DNA of 25,864 nt from Podochytrium sp. JEL0797. Lineage: Eukaryota; Chytridiomycota; Chytridiomycetes; Chytridiales; Chytriomycetaceae. Of the stretch, positions 9,641 through 20,154 are shown piece after piece (the stretch's first letter is position 1; the number at the start of each line of letters is the position of its first letter). Both the position numbers and the translations under genes were made by a program. Under the pieces are notes generated by a model. That model did no database searches and was not told the DNA's origin. It saw only the letters and a list, made by a program, of their open reading frames with translations. Location of the stretch: contig JADGJG010000282.1 of the NCBI GenBank assembly GCA_027596195.1, positions 1-25,864 on the forward strand. Direction: 5' to 3'.

Positions 9641-12600
9641 TACGCGAGGCGAGATGAAACCCCTGCAACTAATAAACAATTTAAGGCCTCCGACATGTGA
9701 CAGGAAACTGGATTTGGATCGTTTGCTTGTTCTTGTTCACACTTCTTCAGCGGATTGTTATTTTTCCGCGTTTGTTGACTGTTCCACTTCCCTCATCCAT
9801 TTTCTCTCCAACATCATGGTGAAACGAGCGACAACGGAACTAGATTTGGTTTTAGAGTGGAGCGCGCGAGAAGCGACCGATTCATTCCCTCCCACATCGC
9901 ACCGGGAAATTGTACGATGTAGCTGCAGATTTCAAATTAAGAAGACAGAAAATACAAGGATAATTCACAATCGCTTATTATAATTGATCAAATCACACAA
10001 TTTCTAAAAGTAAAGAGGAAAAAATGGAACCATCGGGTTGTTCCGAGTAAAGGCCGCCGCATGTCCCATAAATCACCAAGAGATTCTACCAATGAACGAG
10101 TCATGACCATAAGTTCTAACAGCCAACTTTCTCAGCTCGTCCATGGTCAAAATGAACAAGGCGCATGGAAGTGGGGTAAACCAGTACATGGCAGGGATGG
10201 GAGACGAGTTGAACACTTTGTTGAGCCAGGGTGTGTAAACAAACAGAGCAGCAGTCAAGAGGGACATGACGGTCGCGTAAGGGAGCATGGGGTTTCTCTT
10301 GGGACCCCAGAACGGGTTCTGCTGAAAGATGGAGTTGAAGCGAGTTCTGGACGCGTAAAAGTTTCCAAATAGCTGCATCATGACGAGTGTGACAAAGTAG
10401 ACTGAGTTTCCGGCGTTGCAGTGGAAGGTGAATTGGTCCAAGGGAATCGTCACGTTGTTGGAGAACACGACGGGGTCATTTCCGAGCTTGCCGTACTGGA
10501 ACACGAGGTCACCGACGGGGACACCGACTTCGAGCCAGAAGTAAAAGAAGTACATAGTGAAGGAGAAGGTGCATTGCATCAGTCCGATAAAGAGGTAAAC
10601 GTGGGCAAACATTTGGAGGTTGACGAGACGGTCCTTCTTGGGGTTGCGTGGGGGTCTGGACATCAAGGTTGACTCGGGCGACTCGTAGATCATGGCAATA
10701 GAAGGAAAGACGTCGGTCATGCAGCAAATGACCAAGTTCATTGCAGTGTTGAGAGGCATTGGAATCCCGATAAAGATGGAAAGGAGGACAGGCCAGAGCT
10801 CAGACCAGGTTCCACAGGGAATGAGGTACATGATCACCTTCTTGATGTTGTCGAAGCAGAGACGGCCAGACTCGATACCGGCGATGAGGGACGAGAAGTT
10901 GTTGTCGATCAAAACAAGAGACGCAGATTCCATGGCGACCTCGGACCCACCACCCATAGCAACACCAACATTCGCAGCCTTGAGAGCAGGAGAATCGTTG
11001 ACACCGTCACCCGTAACTGCAACAATCTCCTCGCGGTACTTGAACTCGTCGACAATCTTGAGCTTCTGTTCGGCAGAGGTGCGGCCGAAAACGAGCTCTT
11101 GGTAGCAGCAAATCTTGTCCCAGTCTTCCTCCGTGAGGTCAGGAATCTCAGAACCGGAAATGACAATCGCGCGGTGCTGCTCCTCCATGAGCTTGTAGTC
11201 GACGCGCTCGTAGATCTTCTTGCCCTTCTTGTTGACGGTAAACTTCATGGTGAGCAAGTCGTTGCGCGCACGCATCTCGGCAACAGTATCCACGTGGTCG
11301 ACAGTCACAATCGAAACCTCACGAGCAATGGAAACGGCGGTCAAGGCAAAGTCACCCGTCACCATGGCCACGCGAATGTGTGCCTTCTTGCAAATCTCGA
11401 TGGTTCCCTTGGTCTCTGGACGAGGAGGATCGACAATAGCACCGAGACCCACAAGAACCAAGTCATGCATCGAGTCGGTGGCAACTTGTTCGAAATCACC
11501 ATCCATGGCAACAGAGTCCAGCTTGAGCTCCTTGAACGCGAATCCCAAAACTCTTTTTCCTTGGCCGGCCCAGCCCATTTGAATGTCGTTGATGCGGGCT
11601 CTGGCGGCAGCGTCGAAGGGGGAGATGGAGCCGTCAGCGTTGAGAATGCGGGTGACTTTGGAGTACAGGATATCGGGAGCGCCCTTGACGAACATGGTGG
11701 TAGAGCTACCAAAGAGCGAGGAACCCGAAAGAGAGCGTTGCACGGTCATCATCCACTTGTTACGCGAGTTGAAAGGGATCTCAAACAGTTTGTTGAAGGA
11801 GCCGCGGATTTGGGTAACGGAACCAAGACTCTCGGCGAAACGGAGGACAGCCTTGTCGGTCGCGTCACCAGAGATGTTGCGTTCGTCGAGGGGAACCGAA
11901 TCATCGTCAATAAAGTCGGCAGCGCAGCATTGGCCAGCCACAGCGTGGAACATGTCCTTGGCTTTGGTCGAGACTTGGAGAACATCGTTTCCGCCAACGG
12001 ACGTGTCGCGGAGGGTCATCTTGTTCTGGGTGAGGGTACCGGTCTTGTCCGTGCAGATGAGGGAGACTGAACCGAGAGTTTCGATTGTGGTCATGTTCTT
12101 GACGAGGACAAACTGGGGGGAGAAAATAGATTAATAACCTTGTTACAGCAAACGAAGAGAAAACAAGAGCAGAGTCAACAAAAAAAAGACAAGCGGCTGC
12201 ACAAACCTGCTTAGCCATGCGACGAGCAATCAAAGTGAGGGCAATGGAGACAGCGATTGGCAGTCCTTCAGGCACGAAAGCGACAATGATTCCACAAAGG
12301 TTACCCATCTGGAAGAAAATCAGAAACTAGGAAGAAAAAAATATCAAGTGCAGGACAAATTCACCATTCCAATGAGATCGTACTGCGGGTTGGGCTGCTT
12401 GTTCAGGTAAAATCCCCACATAAGCATGCACGCGGCTCCACACAAGAAAGCAATGGTGGCCACAAACACGACAAACTGATCGACTTCCTTTTGGAGCAAG
12501 GTGCGCTCCGTCTTCTTCTTTCCAGACAAGATGGCAATCTGTCCCATGACCGTGTTGTCTCCCGTGAATACCACCACACCCTTGGCCGAACCGTTGACAA

Positions 12601-13915
12601 CCATCGTTCCCATGAAACCAACGTTTTTCGACTCCATGAAGGAGGAATCGGTCGCCTTCGTAGACGAAGAAACGGGGATGGATTCACCAGTGAGAATGGA
12701 GCGGTCGACAGCGAGGTCCGAGGAGGCTTCGAGAATAATGACGTCGGCGGGAATCTTAGCACCGAGCTTGAGTTCCACAATGTCACCAACCACTACGTCG
12801 GAAGCTGCAATGGTCATGCTCTTGCCGTCACGGATAACGATGGCCTCAGAGGCAAGGAGCTTGTTGATACTTTTCATGACTGAGCTCGCACTCCAGTCCT
12901 GCCACGCGTAGAATCCAGACTGGAAAAAGATGACGACCAAGAGGAGAATGACGAGGGCAAGATTATACACTTGGGGAGGGGTGTTGGCGATTTGAGGAAG
13001 AGGATAGTCTGGAAAATCGCGTCAGCAAAATATCTCCGAAGAAAACACCAAGAGAACAGATTGCAAAACGTACATGAAAGTCCGATCAGGAAGGCAGAAC
13101 CCCACATCAATCCACAGAAACCACCAAACAAGAATCCCATAATCTTCCAGAAATAACTGTCGGTCGGTGGGGTGATGACGTTGGGTCCGTTCTTCTTGAG
13201 TCTGTTGGCAGCGTCAATGGCAATGAGTCCACCCTTCTCGGCGGGAATGGCGCCAACAACAGCAAGGACCTGTGATTTTATCACTTATTGTCAACAACGC
13301 GCGAGAGCGAGAACGAGAATGAATGCAACAGAAACATACCTTGTGAGCAGGAAGCGTGTGCAAGTCGATTTTCTTAAAGTCTTGCGCCTCGGTTTGTCGC
13401 GAGCCCTTGGCCTTGTTTTTTACGTCAAACGAGATGGTTCTGAACGCAGGAATGATCTCTCCAGTAGTCGTTCTCTCCACAGGGACGCCCAGCGAGTTTG
13501 GTCCCAGGGCGGCATGGCGCATCGAATCCATCGTGTTAGTGCGTTGAGCGGGCAAACCGACATCGCTCGTGATGAAAGTGTTGAAGGCAACGTGCGATTT
13601 GTCTTTGTCGTTGGACATTTGACGTGTGATTGAGGATGAACGTGGGATCAACGGTAAGAACGCGTCTTGTCCTTCCTTTTTGTATTCCAATTTTATTGGG
13701 GGCGGAACAGCCCCCAAGCGCACGGATCAGTGGATTCAACTTCCGTTGAGTTTGATTAGAAAACCAATTTTGATTGAAAAATCATCAGCCGCCGGCGAAA
13801 AGGGCGTGAAATCACTAGGCTTATTATGAGTACATAGATCTTTGTTTTCAAACTAATGGAGAAATGAGAAAGAAGAACAGAATAGAGAAAGGACATACAC
13901 CGAATGCACATATGG
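9640..13915. repeat. Segmental tandem duplication, block B (contains ATPase copy B)
   Basis: Same-orientation partner of 4325-8775. The left boundary is set where ACGCGAG ... AACCCCTGC ... GAAACTGGAT ... GGATCGTTTGCTTG matches 4328-4400. The right boundary is set by the last similarity in the 5' flank (GAATGCACATAT, 13901-13914). Even introns are nearly identical through the middle, pointing to recent duplication or ongoing conversion. Confidence 0.9.
10073..13618 (-). CDS. Type IIC P-type cation ATPase (Na+/K+-ATPase alpha-like), copy B; 5 exons, 1086 aa
   Basis: Exons on the minus strand: 13618-13340, 13269-13074, 13008-12365, 12308-12207, 12112-10073. Introns are 70, 65, 56 and 94 nt at positions identical to copy A, and exon lengths are the same. 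All catalytic motifs are present: LTGES, PEGLP, CTDKTGTLT, KGAPD, MVTGD, TGDGVNDSP. It is near-identical to copy A over the first ~860 residues. It differs more in the C-terminal membrane part: M6 (MNLVICCMTD versus MDLVICCITD), the M7-M8 loop (YGKLGNDP and IPLDQF versus YGNLLTDP and IPQAEF) and M9-M10 (SLLTAALF versus SISVAVLF). Both copies look intact. The pair may differ in ion preference, partner subunit or expression; that is inference. Confidence 0.92.
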
Positions 13916-14226
13916 TCCCTAATCATTGCAAATCATTTTTAAGTACACTCAAATCAAATTTATGGACGTCTATCTCTCTCTGCGAACTGGATTGTATACT
14001 CCGAGATCGCCAAGACCCTCCAACTTTCACAATATGAGCATATCCCAAGGGCATATATCCGCATTCAAATATATCTTCAGATTGACACAGATTTTGGATC
14101 CAAATCTCCATACCCATATAATATTTAAGCAGCATATAATGCTAGTGGTTTTGACGTAAAACATAAGGGGCTCTTACACGAGGTCGTTGTGTTCTCAAGG
14201 AAACTGAAGCACAAGAGCCCCTAATT
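13619..14226. other. Intergenic: 5' flank of ATPase copy B and 3' flank of the membrane-protein gene
   Basis: No gene seen. 13619-13914 holds the islands shared with copy A's upstream region: the sequence just before ATG, GAGTTTGATTA at 13748-13758 (130 nt upstream) and an AG-rich block at 13850-13914. 13920-14160 is AT-rich with several ATAT runs. A 10-bp inverted repeat occupies 14166-14222. Confidence 0.55.
14166..14222. repeat. Inverted repeat just past the 3' end of the membrane-protein gene
   Basis: AGGGGCTCTT (14166-14175) is perfectly complementary to AAGAGCCCCT (14213-14222), and pairing extends with one mismatch to about 13 bp (ATAAGG versus ATTAGG). The loop is 37 nt. On the minus strand the hairpin starts 5 nt after the stop codon at 14227-14229. 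It may be a 3' UTR stem-loop or a remnant of a small mobile element. It is too short for, and lacks the arms of, a tRNA. Confidence 0.5.
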
Positions 14227-16322
14227 TCAGTGACCAACACCCCTCCGTCCCCACTCCATCACCAACCCCAACACCGCCACATTCCCCACCACCCCACACA
14301 CCCCGCACACCCACCCCCAATCCACCTCCAAAACCTGCACAAGCTCCCTCCCCATCCACACCGGAACATCCGCCGGACCAGCAACCCTGCCACAAAATCC
14401 CCATAAGTCGCGTTGCTTCAACGCGTCGGGAATGTAGACCCAACCCGCAAGTCCCACATTCACAAGCGATACGAGATAAAAAGCGAGGGATGAGACGAGT
14501 CGAGAGGGTGCGGGGGTCTCGAGGTCTTCATCCGCCCAATGGATCGCGTCTTTTCTCCAAAGGATTGTAAAAAGGGTGGAAAGGATACGTGAAACGGTAT
14601 GCATGAGTGCAATTTGAGTAGCAGATTCCGCTGTGTTCTGTTGAGGAGGATTCAAAGGACGGGAGCGCGTCAGCACAAAAATACAGAATGACAGGCAGCG
14701 TGCGACACATACCCCCCACCCCTCCATCGCCACCAAACTCCCCAATGCAATCCACCCAAACGCCTTCGCACCCCACCGGAACCCGCGAATCCTACCCAAC
14801 CACGCTTCGTACTCTTCCCTTACAGACTCCACATCCGGCAACACCTCCGACACATCCGACACCCCCCTGCGGATTGGATGCTTGCTCGTACCGGTGGACG
14901 TACCCACCATACTATTCGCAAAAGCAAACTCGAGATTCTCGAGTCCCAATGCATCCTGATTCACTGTGCCATCCTCATCCTCCATCAACGTTGACAACGA
15001 CCCCTCACGAGAACTACTCGCCACCTCTCCCCCAACAGGAGACTCCTCTTGTACCCAAGCCGACCGTCGCCGTTTCCCAACCAGCAAAGTCGCAAGACTC
15101 GTATCCGGACGTGCACAGGCCAAAGATTTTCGAAACGCGATAGAGGACGACGAGGAAAGTGTGGAGGTGGAGGAGCGTGTGAGTTTGACGGGGGATGGTG
15201 GATTCGAGAGCGATGGCGGTTCGGAAGGCGAGGGTTTGTCGCCAATGATTGTGATTTTGAAGGAGGTGCAGAGGAGGAAGAGGCCCTGGTGGGTGAGTTT
15301 GTGAGTTGATAATTCGCCGATAGAGTTCAGGGGATGGCGGTTTCGACGGGGATCTTACAGCCAAGTTCAATCCGAGAAATAGAATGTTGTAGAGCGCAAA
15401 GCGGCGAGCGTCGTGTTGGGGAAAGGAAAAGACGCGAATGGCGCAAACTCGGACGACGAGCAGGAGGAATTGCGAGAACTGAAATTGCAACACAAATCGG
15501 TCAGAGGCAAGGTCCACAAAAGAGACCCCAGAACTCGATGATCCAATAGCCGCTACAAATTCGAATTACCAGATATCTCATCTTGCTCAATCGAATTCGA
15601 TATACCCCAAGCTGTTTTCGATGTCGCTTCGCATGTTTCTTGCCCACGAACGGAAACCACCGCGGCCAACAACGACTCCAATTCCACAGAGTTCCTCGCT
15701 TCACAAAAGCGACTCCATTGTCCCGCTCCCACTCTATCCTTGGTGTCGGATCGTGGTCGAAATAGTTGTTGGGTTGAGTCACTTTGGGAGCGTAGTTGTG
15801 AAACAGTGATTTTGGCGAGTCGAGAATGGGAGCCAGTGGGTTGGACAGAAGCAATGGAGACAGGGCAATGGTCATGATGTATAAATAGACAGCGGCATTG
15901 GCTTCAAGTAGGACGTGTAATTTTCTCGCCGTGATGGGCAAGACAGCGGCACCCAAGTGGACAGCGACAAAGAAGGAGACACACAGCACCAAGTACAGGT
16001 TGGCGCACTTTGAGACTGTGCTTGACAGCGATGGTTTTGCGGCAAAGTTGGTTTTTGTGTTTTGGATTGCGACTCGTCTGTCATTGCGCACCAACGAGGC
16101 GTCGACTTTCTCTGCGCAGAGAAAACACGGAAACGGGAAAACCAAAGAAAGCCGCTGCTTTCGCCGTCGCCGCAGTTTGGCAAACACCGGCGCAAAGTCG
16201 CTGCTGTCGCTGTCGCCGTCGCTGTCAGACAAAGACGACTCAGACTCGCTCACGTGGTTCACGGCCTGCGTGTAAAGCGCGCAGTTGGTCGCACACGTCG
16301 TGCAGAGTCCGCCAGAGCTCAT
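14227..16322 (-). CDS. Hypothetical multi-pass membrane protein (4 exons, 618 aa)
   Basis: I do not recognise the family. Exons on the minus strand: 16322-15570, 15478-15359, 15285-14713, 14637-14227; introns are 91, 73 and 75 nt and phases agree. The ATG at 16322 sits in ACCATGA. Seen: an N-terminal Cys cluster (CTTCATNC, residues 7-14), an acidic Ser/Asp stretch (~26-42), an RRRRK patch (~51), and hydrophobic segments near 108-130, 138-160, 252-270, 278-306, 466-500, 530-552 and 590-612, i.e. about seven spans. A Ser/Pro-rich loop of ~130 residues lies between the fourth and fifth. Only 108 nt separate its start from the stop of the upstream SYLF-SH3 gene. The first donor is uncertain (GTAATT at 15569, or GTATAT further upstream, both in phase). 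Intron 3 has a multiple-of-3 length without stops. The seven-span layout with a long loop could suggest a receptor, but no signature supports it. Confidence 0.65.
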
Positions 16323-16430
16323 GGTGCTTTGTTTCGACAGAGGAAAAAAATACGGAATTCTATCCACACGTATACATGAGGTTATTTCGTATTAAAGCAC
16401 AGAATGAAGCTTATAAATTAAAAAATACAC

Positions 16431-17834
16431 TCAAAGCGGTCGCACAAAGTTGCTCGGAAACATCCCCTCCGCCTTCTCCACACTCCCAAACCACCACCCA
16501 TCCGTACCTTTCCTCGTCACCCGGATACAATCCCCCGCTTTGAAGCTCAAATCCCCTGCCTGGCTCGCACTGTAATCATACACCGCGATGCAAAAGAATT
16601 CGTCCGAAACGGACGCGGGCGGCATCGGGAGCGGTCTCGATCCAAACGCGTTTGATGGTGGGGAGGATGCTGGTGGTGGGTAATTTTGGAGGACTTCGAA
16701 TCCCATTCCTTCGGTGTAATCGGGAGGATTGATGGGGAATTCGGTGGCAGCAAATGCGAGTGGGGGAGTGCCCGCCCTTTTTTCCGGTTCACGGGCGGGA
16801 AGGCTCGGACCAGGTTGTTTGTTTTTCAGAGGGGCAGGTTGTGGTGTGAATGTTGGAGCGGGTGGTTGTGTGGACGCAGCAAATTCACGTACTGCATAAT
16901 TTTCGAGAACTCTGCAAGTCGCGAAAGAAAACACGCGGATTCAATTAGAGGCATATTGAAACATGAGAGAGGAGTCAAATACTTACCCATACAAAGCCGA
17001 AGCCGCCGCCGGACGCGGCATGAACCCCCCAAGAATCTCCTTGGCCGTAATCGGACGCCCATAAAAGCCTTTGTTGGCGTCCTTGACTTCCGTCACCACA
17101 GACCCTTCAAACGACGCGCCCGCATAAAGCCCTTTGGTCTTGGAATACGAAAAAATGGGCGTGAAGCCAACGAGCGCGGCTCCAGCTTCGGCGCTTCTTC
17201 CGACAGGTCCCGCGGCAACTGGAAAAATCAGCATATGAGTGACCACTTCGTATTCGTATTCAGTTTGCACAAAGACTCACCAGACAGGTTTCCGCCCAAT
17301 GTGACTTGATCCCCCTTCGTAAACGCATTCACAGCGTCCTCGGTATTCAACACCATCACGACATCCGTGACCTCAGCTAATCGAATCCAAGGTTAGCAAT
17401 CATATCCTTACACCGCACTCCTCTCAAAAACCCCATTGTGTTTACCTCCAATCATGAAGCCAAACCCCATTCCCGCCATTCGACACACCGAAGGCGCGCT
17501 CCACGTCCCGTCACCCAATCGGGCCATCACTACACCCGTTCCGTATCGCCCGCTGACGTGGAACCCTACACGAGTCACTTGCAGGATAGCGATCCCCCTT
17601 GCTCGCGCTATGTTTGAAAATCTGTTGTTAGAATCTAGTCCGCCATCTCTCACCACCTTTCATTCCATTGACGATCCACCGCAGTTTGTGTGTCAACCAA
17701 AGGAGTGCACAAACACCCATCTGCATGACTCAACTGATGATATCGACGGGGATGCCCTCGGCTTTGATCTCAGGGAGTACAAACTGACACAGAATAGCCG
17801 CAGCTTTGGTGCATTCTTCAGGGAGTGTTGGCAT
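16431..17834 (-). CDS. SYLF (Ysc84-type) lipid-binding protein with C-terminal SH3 domain (5 exons, 356 aa)
   Basis: Exons on the minus strand: 17834-17735, 17607-17446, 17376-17281, 17218-16987, 16911-16431; introns are 127, 69, 62 and 75 nt. The SYLF domain covers about residues 1-200: ECTKAAAIL, RARGIAIL, SGRYGTGVVMARLGDGTWSAPS, GMGFGFMIG, EVTDVVMVLN, VTLGGNLSVAAGPVGRSAEA, FSYSKTKGLYAGASFEGS, FYGRPITAKEILGG. A Pro-rich linker follows, then an SH3 domain at ~304-356 (AVYDYSA, GDLSF, DGWWFGS, GMFPSNFV). Yeast Ysc84/Lsb4 and Lsb3 share this layout; the SYLF domain binds phosphoinositides and actin and the SH3 binds proline-rich endocytic partners such as Las17, so a role at cortical actin/endocytic sites is inferred. 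The first donor, GTTGAG, is unusual but is also used in the Lon gene here. Yeast proteins are somewhat longer, mainly in the linker. Confidence 0.93.
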
Positions 17835-18570
17835 TGTTTAGATAATGTGCTTGCTTCAGGGATGCGGCTTTGGGGGCTGTGTGCCTTTTGTTTGGTCGCG
17901 GTTTCGAACTTAGATTCCGGTTCCCCACGAAAACAAACAGCCAAGCATGGAATCCTTTTCCCCACGACAAATCGTTTTCATGAAATCAGGGCACTTCATG
18001 CTCAATGTTTTCTCCCCCTCTCAGAGAGGGAAGGAACCGGTGGTGAGGCGGAGATCCACCCCGCCGTGGTGCTCAATCGTTCCAAAACGGCGCGCGACAA
18101 CACGCGCGTGGGGGGGCCACACGTGTGCAGCACGGCCAATCAAGGAAGAGGATCGAGGTTGTGTATGGTTGGGTGTGGTGGGTTTGGAGGGGGGGATCGC
18201 TGTCCTGTGAAGCCTGTCAAGACATTTCCAACGCGACACGCCCCTTTTGACGTTTTGTCCCTCTCGGGACAGACCAATTTTGACAGGAATCCCACCAGGA
18301 GTGAACCAAAGATTTATAAAAACTCTTCCCACTCGTTCGAAATGGAATGCCTTGGCGTTTCATGGCATCAAGCCCGAGACGCGACAGCGTGGCGTTGCGT
18401 CCGCTGTCCTTGACCCCATTCCTTCTCCTACCTCATGCCCTCGTCCCTTTTTCTGCATCTCCTTTTCGCGAAGTAGTGGCTTTAAATCGCGGATACACCA
18501 AAATAACTATAATTGTATCGCGTTGCGAAAATATAAAAAGAGAATCATAAAAACACCCCAATTTCGGGAT
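17835..18570. other. Intergenic between the F-box/ankyrin gene and the SYLF-SH3 gene
   Basis: 736 nt holding the 5' flank of the SYLF gene and the 3' flank of the ankyrin gene. Several frames are open (for example a long plus-strand frame through 17436-18413), but it overlaps the antisense of SYLF exons and shows no domain. The last 90 nt are AT-rich, as expected for a 3' UTR. No RNA gene or repeat was seen. Confidence 0.5.
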
Positions 18571-20154
18571 TCAATCCACGTTACCCAAATCCTCCTCCCT
18601 CCTCACCCTCTCCTCAATCACCCCTTTATCCTGGCGCGTAATAAACTCCTTAACCTTCTGATGCTCCACCAACATTTTGACGAGCGGCATGGATCCACCG
18701 CTAAAGGCCGCATACAGGCAGTAATTATCATGCACGGAAGGATCGACGCGTGGATCCCGCAGCAAGAGTTCGACGACTTCAAGTTGCTTAGATTCGACGG
18801 CGATTTGGATGGGAAAGTTGTCTTCGGCGGCGGGGTCGACGCGGGGGTCTGTGAGGAGGAGTTTGACGACTGGTTGGGGGAGTGGGTTAGTATATGAAGG
18901 TTTGGGAAGGGGCGTGTGGTTCGCATGCTTCGAATCCGATCCAGTTTCTCGTCGACGCGTGATTAACATGCGAATTTCTTCGCTCGCACTATTCTTTCGA
19001 CGCTTCACGTCGAACTCTCGTTGAATTCGACTCCGCTTGGTCGCCGTTTCTCTCCCCTTTCACCACTCCACTCGATGCATACCTTCAACATGCCCATTCA
19101 TACAAGCATCTCTTAACGGCAAATTCCCAACAACACTCGGATCCACCCTCCCATCCCCCAACAACAACCTCACACACTCCACATGCCCACCCGCACACGC
19201 ATCCCGAATCGCCTCATTCACATTCGCACCCGGATCCACCCGCGGATGCCCCAACAACAACCGCACGCATTCAAGATGTCCGTTTCTCGACGCCATGATT
19301 ATAGCGTAGTTGTTGACATCCGAAGGGTCCACGCGTGCGTCTTGGAGGAGGAGACGGACGATTTCGGTGTGGCCGTTGTCGGCGGCGAGACGGATGGGGC
19401 AGTTGTGGTCTCGTAGTGTGGGATCGACGCGGGGGTCTTGGAGGAGGCGGCGGGTGACTTGGAGGTGGCCGAATTCAGCGGCGTATTGGATGGCGAGTTG
19501 GGTGTCGGCGGAGGGGTCGACGCGGGGATCCAAGAGTAGGAAATCAACAACATCGGCGGCACCCGCAGCAGCAGCACAATAAACTGCGTAGTTGTCATCG
19601 TCTCCGGGGTTGATGTCGGAGTCGGAGTTGATCAGCAGTTTCACGACGGGCAGATAACCCTTCCTTGCAGCCCACCGCACAGCGCGGTTCTTTTGCGCAG
19701 TAGGATCAAAGAACTGGCACTCGAGAAGAGTCTCAAAGGCCTTCAGTTCTCTCTTGAGCGGAAGCCGCCACCGCTCGAACCACATTTTGTTTTTCTCCAT
19801 GTCGTTGCCCGTGACGCTCTTGACGCCGTCCCACTCCTCCGCGCAGAGAACCTCGCGAAACACGGCGCATTGGTAGACAAACGGAAGCGTTTGGAAGAAA
19901 GCATCGCGGATCCCAAAAGAGTCCAGGAAAGCCCACAGGTCGCTGGTGCCAGCGAGGCGCCGCAAATGTCTTCGGGCAAACGAAACGTCAAACAGAACAT
20001 GGCGTCCAAACGCTTTGCAAGTGAGCCCGACTTCGACAAGGTGAGCAGTCAGTGGGAGGTGCTCAAGGATTGCGCGGTGCAGCTCAGAGGGCAGGCTGGA
20101 GGGTGTTAGTGCATGCATGCATAAAGAGAGAGAGGGAGTAGCTCACGTGTCCAT
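18571..20154 (-). CDS. F-box-like protein with about nine ankyrin repeats (3 exons, 439 aa)
   Basis: Exons on the minus strand: 20154-20147 (8 nt), 20095-19083, 18869-18571; introns are 51 and 213 nt. Intron 2 has a textbook TACTAAC branch site and splits repeat 7; joining restores NGHVE-VVKLLLTDPRVDP. The N-terminus LPSELHRAILEHLP plus GLTCKAFGRHV resembles an F-box. About nine ankyrin-type repeats follow with a signature like NGHxExVRLLLxDPRVDPS, running from about residue 160 to near the C-terminus. F-box/ankyrin proteins usually recruit substrates to SCF ubiquitin ligases; here that is inferred. Start choice: a mini-exon ATGGACAC with donor GTGAGC and an intron containing CACTAAC and ending CTCCAG gives MDTLPSELH. 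The unspliced alternative starts at 20118 as MHALTPSSLPSELH. I favour splicing, but either leaves the domains intact. Confidence 0.85.

Larger units (their letters stand above)
8776..10072. other. Spacer between the ATPase copies, including the 3' flank of copy B
   Basis: No confident gene. 8886-9251 is open on the plus strand without an ATG and ends in a Pro/Ala/Ser-rich stretch. 9333-9640 contains degenerate repeats. 9640-10072 is the 3' flank of copy B and matches 4325-4925 in patches. No transposase, terminal inverted repeats or RNA gene were recognised. Confidence 0.55.

Noticed and set aside
14166..14222. tRNA-like folding of the inverted repeat
   Set aside because: At 57 nt it is too short, with no D-arm, anticodon arm or T-loop consensus.
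17436..18413. 325-codon plus-strand ORF across the SYLF 5' end and upstream region
   Set aside because: Its first part is antisense to SYLF exons 1-2 and the rest shows no domain or splice logic.
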